A stretch of 43,346 nucleotides of DNA from Methylorubrum populi. Lineage in GTDB: Bacteria > Pseudomonadota > Alphaproteobacteria > Rhizobiales > Beijerinckiaceae. Every line of letters starts with the position of its first letter. Positions within the stretch are counted from its first letter, which is position 1. Under the pieces are notes generated by a model. The model made no database searches. It had not been told where the DNA came from and worked only from the letters and a program-made list of their open reading frames with translations. The translations under genes and the position numbers were made by a program. Below, in pieces: positions 1 through 7,108 of the stretch. The stretch is from the NCBI GenBank assembly GCA_020741775.1, contig DYYG01000057.1, positions 1-43,346 on the forward strand, read 5' to 3'.

Positions 1-51
1 ATCTCGTTTACACCGAGAGGGTCGGGGGTTCGAGTCCCTCACCGCCCACCA
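1..51 (+). tRNA. tRNA-Val(TAC), 3' part only
   Basis: The window opens inside a tRNA. The anticodon stem TCTCG/CGAGA encloses the loop TTTACAC, which places TAC at the anticodon (valine, GTA codons). A T arm with loop TTCGAGT follows at about 25-40, then the 3' acceptor strand ACCGCCC (41-47), discriminator A48 and an encoded CCA (49-51). The missing 5' strand would be GGGCGGT, as usual for tRNA-Val. The D arm and 5' acceptor lie outside the window. The 3' end of a tRNA gene is a common integration site and island-like DNA follows directly. Confidence 0.88.
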
Positions 52-366
52 GCATCTTCAGGGACTTAGCATAGGGTCTGCTTACCAGCGAGTTCGTTTT
101 GTAAGCGCCTAGTAAGCGCTCCTGCGAAGTCGCCGCATCCATGCTCGACTCGAATGCCACTCGTGGAAAACTTCAGCGAGGCCTGTTCGCCATCAGATGT
201 TGTCGCAAGGCGCCCCAGCACCAACGCAAAACTCTTATGCGGCGGCACATCAGTCCGTGGCCCGACGACCGTGACGATCTCCAACCAATCGTGATAGTCA
301 CCTTAAGCGTTTGGCCTTTAGCTAGGGGCCAACAAAAATCAGCCCACGCGGGCAACTTGGGTCGCA
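52..366. other. Gene-free stretch after tRNA-Val
   Basis: No convincing gene. A minus-strand open frame at 66-284 (TTG start, 72 codons) resembles no family I know and has no clear ribosome site; it could be a decayed gene end. I see no integrase and no second copy of the tRNA 3' end that would mark an attachment site. Confidence 0.4.
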
Positions 367-1794
367 ATGTCTACGCCGGAACCCGCAAGCAATCCGGCAC
401 AAGGGCGCAAGATGACAAAGTACAAGCATTCGATTTTGAACACTGCGCGATGGGAAAGCGAGACCATCGTTGAGTGGCTTCAATATTACATTTCAATAGG
501 TTTCGATCACGCATATATATATTGCAATGACGACGACCCTGTCGAGATGTACGAGAAGCTCCGGCCTTACATCGAATGTGAAAATCCTTTTGTGACCTTT
601 CATCACGTCCCATTTCAGGGTCAGCAGCCGGCCTGCTGGATCCATTTTCTTGAAAATCACAAGCACGAAACAGAATGGTTTCTTTTTATTGATGCGGACG
701 AATTTCTGGCACTTAAACCGCACAATAATATCAATAAGTTTATGGCAGAGTTTGAGAACGATTTCGATTGCATTCACTTCAATTGGATTTGGTTTGGTCC
801 CGAAAATTTCGAAGAGCGTCCTAAGGGCAGCACTCTCCTGCAGTTCACTCATCGCGAGGACGCGCGGCGGCAGATGAATTACTTCACGAAGACGATCAAC
901 CGCAGTGAGGCGATTGATCCGCGCAAAATCGGTCGGCCGCCGGTCGATATGCTCAACCATCGCTGGCCTCCGACGATCTCAGCAAATTTGCGTGAAGGTA
1001 ATGTCCTCGGTGAGCCGATGGCGGAATTCATGTCGAATTTCCCCGCCTCTGCCGAGCAATTCATGTCAGACGTTAGTCGAAGAGAAAGCATCGTATCAAA
1101 GGCAGTCTTATATCATTATCTTTTCAGATCTAAAAAAGATTTTCAGCGAAGGGTGGAGCGTGGAACTCTTGGTGCATATTATTATCAGCCCATGTGGGGC
1201 ACGCTTCCCAGTCGCGAGGAAGAGTTTACGGCGTTTCTGAATGGTCTCGCGGCTTGTGAAGATTTGTACCTTCACGACTACTGGCAGGGTCAGCTTGAGG
1301 CCGTTCGGCAGCGGGCCCGAGCCACGTCCATAGTCAAACCTCACGGCGGAACAAACCTCGCTCGAACGGCTCACGCGACCCAGAGCTCTATCTGCCAGTG
1401 GTCGAAGGGGCAGACCATCGAGGAGGATGCGCGTGGCGCCATCAGCGGCGTCATCACTGGGGCGGATGGATTCCACACTCAGAGTGAGCCGCATCCCTGG
1501 TGGATAGCTGATCTCGGATCGCCGTCGCGTATTGACGAGATTCGGGTCTTCAACTCGCTGAAGAACCCTGGGATGGCGGCGCGTGCTTACCCGCTCATCA
1601 TCGACACGTCCCATGATGGACAGACTTGGGAGCGTCTGTTCTTCAACGATGGGAATTCGCCTTTCGGCGGGGCTGATGGACACCCTTTGATCGTTCGAGC
1701 TGCTCGCGTTGCTCGATATGTGAAGCTCTGGCTTGCATCGACCGACTTCTTCCACCTCGATGAGGTTGAGATTTACGGTGTTCGGGGAGACTGA
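367..1794 (+). CDS. Glycosyltransferase (GT92/Glyco_tranf_2_4-like) with C-terminal discoidin-like domain
   Basis: The N-terminal part (about residues 18-300) looks like the bacterial GT-A glycosyltransferases of the GT92/DUF23-like or Glyco_tranf_2_4 group. It opens with a nucleotide-sugar-site pattern (KHSILNTARWESETIVEWL) and carries the metal-binding DADEF at 109-113. Residues about 326-473 resemble an F5/8 type C (discoidin, CBM32-like) sugar-binding fold, with NLARTAHATQSS and WWIADLGS as typical signatures. The product is probably a cytoplasmic or membrane-associated transferase acting on surface glycans; donor and acceptor cannot be read. The start is uncertain: ATG at 412 (residue 16) begins the conserved domain and follows AAGGG, and may be the true start. 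Codon use is AT-richer than in the core genes to the right, which suggests transfer. Confidence 0.75.
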   Translation: MSTPEPASNPAQGRKMTKYKHSILNTARWESETIVEWLQYYISIGFDHAYIYCNDDDPVEMYEKLRPYIECENPFVTFHHVPFQGQQPACWIHFLENHKHETEWFLFIDADEFLALKPHNNINKFMAEFENDFDCIHFNWIWFGPENFEERPKGSTLLQFTHREDARRQMNYFTKTINRSEAIDPRKIGRPPVDMLNHRWPPTISANLREGNVLGEPMAEFMSNFPASAEQFMSDVSRRESIVSKAVLYHYLFRSKKDFQRRVERGTLGAYYYQPMWGTLPSREEEFTAFLNGLAACEDLYLHDYWQGQLEAVRQRARATSIVKPHGGTNLARTAHATQSSICQWSKGQTIEEDARGAISGVITGADGFHTQSEPHPWWIADLGSPSRIDEIRVFNSLKNPGMAARAYPLIIDTSHDGQTWERLFFNDGNSPFGGADGHPLIVRAARVARYVKLWLASTDFFHLDEVEIYGVRGD

Positions 1795-2004
1795 TTGTAT
1801 GGATTCGACCGCGAGGGCATAAGCTCCGAGAGCTTGAAAGTGCGCTCTATGATCTTGTGGCCGCCTACATACGAGCGACCACCCCAAAGGATCAAGTGGC
1901 AGACAGGTAGGAGAGCCTATACGCATCCTCGGAGCTAACAAAGGCGATCTCGACGTTCCTATCGCTTAAGACGACGATGGGCGTCAGCGAGGCGATCGCT
2001 TTCT

Positions 2005-2047
2005 CCCCGGCGGTGAACCTAAGCCCGCCGGGGCTGCAGCCCCGGCG
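2005..2047. repeat. Two mutually exclusive inverted repeats, including a 22-bp perfect palindrome
   Basis: CCCCGGCGG at 2005-2013 pairs with CCGCCGGGG at 2025-2033. The second arm is also part of a perfect 22-bp palindrome at 2026-2047, centred on CTGCAG. The two structures cannot form together. There is no T run on either side, so this is not a canonical terminator. It may be a REP-like element or a protein-binding dyad. Confidence 0.5.
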
Positions 2048-2095
2048 CACATGGCAACCATTTGGTCTTCCAGGCATCGAATCGGCGTAGATACA

Positions 2096-2131
2096 AACGC
2101 CGCCCCGAGGTTCCAGACTCGGAGCGGCGTT
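2096..2131 (-). terminator. Probable terminator downstream of the FkbM gene
   Basis: Arms 2096-2109 and 2118-2131 (14 bp, one mismatch) enclose an 8-base loop. Read on the minus strand the stem runs into TTTGTAT, a short T-rich tail. It lies between the convergent genes ending at 1794 (+) and 2248 (-) and could serve both. Confidence 0.55.
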
Positions 2132-2247
2132 AAACTCGGCGCGTTGGGCTGCTCTTCGCTAATACAGGACGTCAACGTCAAGCATAACGATTTCTATGGC
2201 GACGATCATAGAAAAAAAAATTAGCTCAGACGGCGACTTGCCGCATT

Positions 2248-3075
2248 CTAATATGGTTTAAGCATCTCAATATCGTGACCTCGACAGCAATCCCGGAAGA
2301 GATCTATTTTCTCCGCTGGAATAAGAGCATAATTCCATAGTTTGTCCGGGACAATTATGCTAGTTTGAATCACGGCATCGGGCCGCATCCGGAAAGGGAT
2401 GTACTCAAGTTTTTCGAGCATTTTGGAGAGATTGAAGAGGGATTTGTAAGCTCCGCTCAAAACTTCAATGTATACAAGGGGTCGATCTTCTGACAATGTT
2501 CGTGTCGCACCCCTCAAGAAGGCGGCCTCATGGCCCTCGATGTCAGCCTTTACGACGGCAAGTTTTTTGGGAAGATTTAAGCTGTCTAAGGTCCGAATTG
2601 GAACCTCAATCGTATTGGCGGCGGCTTGAAAGCTTGCCTCCAACGACGCGCTTGTTTCAAGCAAACCGTGTCCGGGATCGGGAAGATGCAGAATTGCTGT
2701 GCCCTCATGTTCGCTGAGGGCGAATTCGTTGATTTGGACCTGGTGTAAAGTTTCGTTAAGTTGCAAGTTTTTTGTCAGTATTTTTCGAGCATCAGGCAAT
2801 GGCTCAAAAGCATAAACGAATGCATTTGGCTTTGTTTTGGTGGCGAGAATAGAATAAATCCCGATGTTTGCGCCAACATCGCAGAATGCACCATCTGTCC
2901 GCGCGACACTAGCCATCAGGAGTATCGGAAGCGGGGCCTCATAGGCGCCCGTTGCCAGACTTTCGACAGAAAGTATTGCGCCAGGGTGCTCTGATAATTT
3001 TACTGTTCGTCCCGCGAAATTAAAACTATAATGGTCTAAGACGCCCTGGTTTTCGTGTCTTGTATAGTTTGCCAT
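2248..3075 (-). CDS. FkbM family SAM-dependent methyltransferase
   Basis: This 275-residue protein shows the FkbM fold: SAM-binding motif I CDVGANIGIYS near residue 64, the acidic post-II motif YAFEPLP, and VKADIEGHEAAFL in the second half. FkbM enzymes are O-methyltransferases, often acting on sugars or polyketides. Beside a glycosyltransferase the likely substrate is a surface glycan, but this is inference. The gene is AT-richer than the core genes and faces the glycosyltransferase gene, with a 453-bp gap holding a hairpin terminator. The start ATG at 3075 has only a weak upstream site (CTTGTGG). Length is normal for the family. Confidence 0.85.
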   Translation of the reverse strand: MANYTRHENQGVLDHYSFNFAGRTVKLSEHPGAILSVESLATGAYEAPLPILLMASVARTDGAFCDVGANIGIYSILATKTKPNAFVYAFEPLPDARKILTKNLQLNETLHQVQINEFALSEHEGTAILHLPDPGHGLLETSASLEASFQAAANTIEVPIRTLDSLNLPKKLAVVKADIEGHEAAFLRGATRTLSEDRPLVYIEVLSGAYKSLFNLSKMLEKLEYIPFRMRPDAVIQTSIIVPDKLWNYALIPAEKIDLFRDCCRGHDIEMLKPY

Positions 3076-3501
3076 ACCACAAGCCCCAAGAGTTGTTTTT
3101 ATGACAAGGATGTTTTAGACGTTCAGAATATGGCGGGCAAGAGGGAATGAACTAGCGCGCCCAGTTGGCGATGGTGTGCCTGGGCCTAAAAAAATCATTC
3201 GCCCCGAGGCCGAAGCCCTGGGGCGATGCGATGATGGAGGTGGATAGCAGGGATCAGCCGGGCGGACGCCCGGTCAGCGCCTTCAGCATGAGGTACCGCG
3301 CCTCCGCTGTCTCGGCCTAGCCGCCTATCGGTCAGCAAGGCGCAGGCTCCCGACGTTTCCGCGTGGGGCGTCGCGCCAATGCTTGTCCACGACGTCGATG
3401 CCCGTGGCGGCTTGTTCGCTGGAACAATGATCCGTGTTCGATGGTCATCCTCACGAGATCGGCACCGGCCGATCAGTTGGCGTAGATGAGGAGACGCACC
3501 C
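3076..3501. other. Gene-poor junction with a possible 3' gene remnant
   Basis: On the minus strand, 3254-3313 reads as a 19-residue in-frame tail (ETAEARYLMLKALTGRPPG, stop at 3254) directly upstream of a strong terminator, but it is closed by an in-frame stop just before. Another short frame upstream (SSEQAATGIDVVDKHWRD and on) looks protein-like. This may be a decayed minus-strand gene of which only the end and terminator survive. No intact gene is supported. Confidence 0.35.
3188..3226 (-). terminator. Rho-independent terminator with T7 tail, minus strand
   Basis: Outer stem TCGCCCC (3199-3205)/GGGGCGA (3220-3226), with an inner AGGC/GCCT pairing closed by a 4-base loop and one bulge. On the minus strand this is followed by AATGA and seven T (3194-3188). 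It is a good intrinsic terminator, yet no intact minus-strand gene lies directly upstream. Confidence 0.7.
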
Positions 3502-3585
3502 ATGCTCAAGGGCGGCTTGCTGTGGTTGATCGGTATTCCGCTGCCGATCATCCTTTTGCTGTGGTTCTTCGGGGTGTTCCACTGA
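3502..3585 (+). CDS. 27-residue hydrophobic membrane peptide
   Basis: ATG at 3502 follows GAGGAG (3489-3494) with about 7 bases of spacing and opens a 27-codon frame ending TGA at 3585. The peptide is MLKGGLLWLIGIPLPIILLL followed by WFFGVFH: a short charged start, then one transmembrane helix with a central IGIPLP kink. I recall very similar short proteins in other Hyphomicrobiales, but from memory only. Function is unknown. It stands alone, with nothing in frame or nearby to form an operon. The good ribosome site and membrane-helix composition argue against a chance frame. Confidence 0.6.
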   Translation: MLKGGLLWLIGIPLPIILLLWFFGVFH

Positions 3586-3888
3586 TCGCGGCGTGAGCCG
3601 GTTAAGACCGTCCTCAGGCTGCCTCTGAAAGGGGGCCTTGGCCGGCGGCGCACCGGCTCACGGCGCACTGGTTCACGGGTTACTGGTTCACGGAGTACTT
3701 GGCGAAGGTCGCTCTGTCAGGGGAGGTCCCGCTTCCTCGCTCGGCCATCGATCCGGTTTTTTCCGCTCGACCGCTCTGCGCGGGGATGAAGGGGCCGCGG
3801 TGAGCCGCTTATGCTGAGGCGGCTTTGAAGGTTCTGCGAGGGTCCGCCGCATCGCGCCGCCACGGCACGAGGGGGCCGGCCCGCCGGA
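3586..3888. other. Leader region of the GT4 gene with 15-bp tandem repeats
   Basis: No gene seen. The region holds the tandem repeat at 3647-3702 (separate entry) and otherwise GC-rich DNA up to the glycosyltransferase start. No clear promoter hexamers. Confidence 0.4.
3647..3702. repeat. 15-bp imperfect tandem repeat, about 3.7 units
   Basis: The units are GGCGCACCGGCTCAC (3647-3661), GGCGCACTGGTTCAC (3662-3676), GGGTTACTGGTTCAC (3677-3691) and a partial GGAGTACTTGG (3692-3702). The core ACTGGTTCAC is repeated. Each unit is one and a half helical turns. The repeat lies about 190 bp upstream of the GT4 start. Confidence 0.75.
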
Positions 3889-5127
3889 ATGACAGATTTC
3901 CTGTTCGTTCATAGCCACTTTCCGGGACCGTTCGGCTTTCTCGCCGAAGCCTTGCTCGAGCGCGGTCATCGCTGCGCGGCGATCGCCTCGGAGGCGGCGC
4001 CGGGTCTGGAGGGCTTGCCACTCCTGACGTGGCGACCTGGGAGGACGGTGACGCCCGGCCTGTTTCCCCTGGCCCAGCCGGCCGAGGAGGCCTTCATCAA
4101 CGCCACCGCCGCGTTGAAATGCGCCCTCGAGCTGCGCAAGCACGGTTTCGATCCGGCCGTCATCGTCGGTCATCCGGGGCGGGGCGAGACGCTTCTGCTC
4201 AACCAGGTTTTCCCCCGGGCACGCCAACTCGCCTATGCCCCATACTACCGGGCGGAAGGGGATGCGCTCGGCTTCGATACCGAATGGGTCCGTGCCCCGA
4301 CCCTGACGGACCGGCTGCGGAACCGGTCGGAGAATGCGGCCCTGGCCATGGCCTATGGCGAGGCCGACCGGCTCGTCTGCCCCACCGACTTCCAGCGCGG
4401 TCTCCTGCCTCCGGCTCTGCGGGCTCAGGCCAGCGTGATTCATGAGGGCATCGACACGGATCGGGTGCGCTACGATCCCGCGGCGGCGCTGCCGCTTCCC
4501 AACGGACGCATTCTCACCAAGGCTTGGCCGGTCGTCACCTTCGTCGCCCGGCAGCTCGAGCCGCTGCGCGGCTTTCCCACCTTCATGCGGGCCCTGCCGC
4601 GCCTGCTGGAGGCAGTGCCCCAGGTCGAGATCCTGGTGATCGGGGCCGACGGGCGTCGCAACACCGTGGCGAAGGCCTCGGAGGCGCAGACCTGGAAGGA
4701 GCGGATGCTGGGCGAGCTGAATGGCCGGCTCGATCTCGACCGTGTCCATTTCCTGAGCCGTCTGACCCATGACAGGATGTTGGCCGCCCTGTCGGTCTCC
4801 ACGGTCCATGTCGCCTATACCTATCCCTTCGCCCTGTCCCGCGCCTCCCTGAAGGCGATGGCCTGCCGATGTCTGGTCATCGGCTCCGATACCGCACCGA
4901 TGCGGGAGGTCATCCGGCCCGGCGTGAACGGCATCCTCCGGGATTTCTTCGATGCCGAGGCCCTGGCGAGCGAGCTGATCGCGGCCTGCCGTGCGCCGGA
5001 GCGCTCCCGCGCCCTGCGGGAGGCGGCGCGGCGCACCGTGGTCGAGCGCTACGACCGGCGCCGCCATTGCCTGCCGACCTGGCTCGCGCTCCTCACCTAT
5101 CTCGCCGACGCCCCGTCCCGGGCTTGA
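3889..5127 (+). CDS. GT4-family glycosyltransferase
   Basis: The 412 residues make a two-domain GT-B protein. The N-terminal half begins FLFVHSHFPGPFGFLAEAL, typical of the GT4 N-domain with its glycine loop. The C-terminal half has VTFVARQLEPLRGFPTFMRA and, near residue 315-340, PFALSRASLKAMACRCLVIGS followed by APMREVI. The latter matches the donor-binding region of GT4 enzymes, although the usual first Glu of the E-x7-E motif is replaced (S-R-A-S-L-K-A). It probably transfers a nucleotide-activated sugar to a cell-surface or secreted glycan; substrate unknown. It converges on the EgtD-like gene with only 9 bp between stops and no terminator between them. No ribosome site is obvious at the ATG. 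Confidence 0.85.
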   Translation: MTDFLFVHSHFPGPFGFLAEALLERGHRCAAIASEAAPGLEGLPLLTWRPGRTVTPGLFPLAQPAEEAFINATAALKCALELRKHGFDPAVIVGHPGRGETLLLNQVFPRARQLAYAPYYRAEGDALGFDTEWVRAPTLTDRLRNRSENAALAMAYGEADRLVCPTDFQRGLLPPALRAQASVIHEGIDTDRVRYDPAAALPLPNGRILTKAWPVVTFVARQLEPLRGFPTFMRALPRLLEAVPQVEILVIGADGRRNTVAKASEAQTWKERMLGELNGRLDLDRVHFLSRLTHDRMLAALSVSTVHVAYTYPFALSRASLKAMACRCLVIGSDTAPMREVIRPGVNGILRDFFDAEALASELIAACRAPERSRALREAARRTVVERYDRRRHCLPTWLALLTYLADAPSRA

Positions 5128-5136
5128 AGGGGCCTC

Positions 5137-6075
5137 CTACGCCCGGAACAGGTGCAGGCTGAAGCCACGATCCTCGTCCAGCCACAACCGGACCGGCTCC
5201 CAGCCCTGGGCCGCCGCCAGCGTCCTGAAGGCTTCAGGAGCATATTTATGGGAGGTGTCGGTGCGAATGCTCTCGCCGGCCTCAAACGTCACCGTCCGGT
5301 CGCCAAGCCGGTAGGAGGCGGGCCGGATGGCCACGAGATGCGCCTCCACCCGGAACGGATCTTCGGCGAGCCGACACTCGTGCCGGAAATTGTCCCGGTC
5401 GAACCCGGCACCGAGCTCGCGGTTGATCCGTGCGATCAGGTTGAGGTGCAGGGCCGCCATCAGCCCGCCCGCCTCGCCATAGGCACGGCGCAGGCGGGTC
5501 GGGTCGCGGGTTGGATCGGCTCCCACCAGGAAATGGCTCGGGCCCAGCGTTTCCCGTGCCCGCGCCAGGAAGCCACCGGCCTGTTCCGGCGAGAAGTTGC
5601 CGATGCTGGTGCCGGGAAAGAAGCCGAGGATCGGCGGTGACGCAACGCCCGGCGGAAGCTGCACCGGCTTCGAATAATCGGCGGCGACGGGAGTCATCGC
5701 CACATCCGGATAATCGGATGCGAGCCGCGCGAGGGCCGCTTCGAGATAGGCCTTCGAGATATCGAGGCCGACATAGGCTGCGGGAGAGTCGAGGGCGTCG
5801 AGCAGGGTGCGGATCTTGCGGCTGGCGCCGCTGCCGAACTCCACCACGCTGACCCTGGGGCCGACCAGGGCAGCCACCTCCGCCGCGACACCCGGCAGAA
5901 GCGCCATCTCGCGCTTCGTCGGGTAATAATCGGGATGGGCGCAGATCCGGTCGAACAGCTCCGAGCCGGTTTCGTCCCACAGATATTTGCCGGGGAGCGT
6001 CTTGGGACTTCCCGAAAGGCCAGCGAGCGCGTCGCGGAGGAACTCCGCGCGCTCATCCTCATTCGGCCCGCTCAT
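5137..6075 (-). CDS. EgtD-like amino-acid N-alpha-methyltransferase
   Basis: This 312-residue protein belongs to the EgtD/DUF2260 family, whose type member trimethylates the alpha-amino group of histidine in ergothioneine synthesis. Visible features: GKYLWDETGSELFD near residue 29, PDYYPTKRE (Y50, Y51), the SAM loop VVEFGSGASRKI (77-88), GTSIGNF with the substrate-binding Asn160, and GESIRTDTSHKY (267-278). From memory, M. smegmatis EgtD reads the imidazole through Met252 and Glu282. Here the aligned positions appear to be Ala245 (VEAHL) and Asp273 (TDTS), so the substrate may not be histidine. No egtB is adjacent. The start ATG overlaps the stop of the upstream methyltransferase (ATGA), so the two are translationally coupled. 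It is the last gene of the operon starting at 7864. Confidence 0.82.
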   Translation of the reverse strand: MSGPNEDERAEFLRDALAGLSGSPKTLPGKYLWDETGSELFDRICAHPDYYPTKREMALLPGVAAEVAALVGPRVSVVEFGSGASRKIRTLLDALDSPAAYVGLDISKAYLEAALARLASDYPDVAMTPVAADYSKPVQLPPGVASPPILGFFPGTSIGNFSPEQAGGFLARARETLGPSHFLVGADPTRDPTRLRRAYGEAGGLMAALHLNLIARINRELGAGFDRDNFRHECRLAEDPFRVEAHLVAIRPASYRLGDRTVTFEAGESIRTDTSHKYAPEAFRTLAAAQGWEPVRLWLDEDRGFSLHLFRA

Positions 6076-7106
6076 CGGGACGCCGGACGCGTGGCGGTCA
6101 GGATGACCAGGGCGATGCGCTCGGCTTCGGCGTAGCCCGGATCGTCGAGTTCCTCGCCGTACTCGTCCGGGTCGAACTCGCGGTAGCTCCAGTCCAGTCC
6201 CGCCTGCGCGCAGATCGCCCCGGCCTCCTCCCGGAAGCCGTCATGCCCATCGACGATGGCGGAGCCGGTGAAGAGGACGAGGCTGCCGCCGGGGGCCAGC
6301 CGCTCGGCCGCCGCTTCGACGACCCGCAGGGACAGGCCAGCGCCGAGGGGACCACCGCCGTGGCGATAAGCGCGCCCTCCTGCATCCACCATGAAGGGCG
6401 GGTTCGAGACGATCAGGTCGAACGAACCCTCCACCCCGGTGAGCATATCGCTGTGAACGGCCCGAACGTTCTCGACGCCCGCGAGCCGAGCATTGACCGT
6501 GGCCGCGCGCAGGGCCGCCGGGTTGATGTCGACGAGGACGATCTCGGCCTCGGGCACGCGCTTGGCGACGAGGATGCCCGCGGCGCCGGATCCGCAGCCG
6601 ATATCGGCGACCCGACGCGGCGCCGGCTGCCCGGAGCGCGCCCGTTCCTCCAGATGGCCGGTCACCGCTTCGGCGAAGCGGACCGTGTCGGGCCCGAAGA
6701 ACACGGCATCAGCGGCGAGAGGCGGGTACGCCGCATGCAGGAACAGCTCGTCATCGAGGCTCGACAGGCGGATCTTGGCCTTGAACATGGGGCCGTCGGG
6801 CCCCTCGGAGCGGTCGAGCACGCCGGCCCGCTCCATCAATGTCGTGATCTGCGTCGGGATCAGGTCCTGCGCGAAGGGGCGGCTCCAGCCCAGCACGTCC
6901 CGCAGAGACCGGGCCGTGGCATTGCCCGGCCGGGCATTCACCCGCGCATGAGTGGCCGGCGTCACGGTGGTGAAGCGGTAGCCGCTCGCGCGGACCGCTT
7001 GGACGAGGGCGAGGAGCGCCTCCTCCTGGCTGCCGCCCGATCGGGCTTCCTCGCCAGAGGCGCTAGAGCCGGCGGCGGGACGGGACAGAAGCTCGGTGTC
7101 GCTCAT
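6072..7106 (-). CDS. Class I SAM-dependent methyltransferase with NPPF motif
   Basis: Read from ATG 7106, which follows GGAGGGCTGAGG, this is a 344-residue protein. The SAM loop DIGCGSGAAG lies at 168-177, the acidic residue in VLVDINPAAL near 192, and the catalytic-type NPPF at 235-238. NPPY/F is typical of enzymes that methylate planar nitrogens (HemK/PrmC, RsmC and small-molecule relatives). The first 150 residues form an extra N-terminal domain of unknown role. The gene starts 2 bp after the GntA-like stop, and its own stop overlaps the EgtD-like start, so the three are one transcript. A role in modifying a nitrogen made or exposed by the N-oxygenase is inferred. An RNA or protein target cannot be excluded. 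A longer frame to 7217 exists but lacks this ribosome site. Confidence 0.8.
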   Translation of the reverse strand: MSDTELLSRPAAGSSASGEEARSGGSQEEALLALVQAVRASGYRFTTVTPATHARVNARPGNATARSLRDVLGWSRPFAQDLIPTQITTLMERAGVLDRSEGPDGPMFKAKIRLSSLDDELFLHAAYPPLAADAVFFGPDTVRFAEAVTGHLEERARSGQPAPRRVADIGCGSGAAGILVAKRVPEAEIVLVDINPAALRAATVNARLAGVENVRAVHSDMLTGVEGSFDLIVSNPPFMVDAGGRAYRHGGGPLGAGLSLRVVEAAAERLAPGGSLVLFTGSAIVDGHDGFREEAGAICAQAGLDWSYREFDPDEYGEELDDPGYAEAERIALVILTATRPASR

Positions 7107-7108
7107 CC

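Larger units (their letters stand above)
1795..2247. other. Intergenic region between convergent island genes
   Basis: No gene supported. It holds two strong dyad structures, listed separately (2005-2047 and 2096-2131). The last 50 bases before the FkbM stop are A-rich on the plus strand. Minus-strand frames here have mixed codon use and no family match that I can see. Confidence 0.5.

Noticed and set aside
1..51. Attachment-site duplication of the tRNA-Val 3' end
   Set aside because: No second copy of the T-arm/acceptor sequence was seen by eye in the window. A right-hand att site, if any, may be degraded or absent.
66..284. Minus-strand 72-codon frame after tRNA-Val as an integrase remnant
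   Set aside because: No tyrosine-recombinase motif is visible (no R-H-R-Y pattern) and no ribosome site precedes the TTG start.
3688..5067. Long minus-strand open frame opposite the GT4 gene
   Set aside because: It is a GC-bias shadow: low-complexity Arg/Gly/Pro composition, no family, while the plus strand codes for a clear GT-B protein. The same applies to long frames opposite OPT, polA, cpaE/cpaF and ychF.
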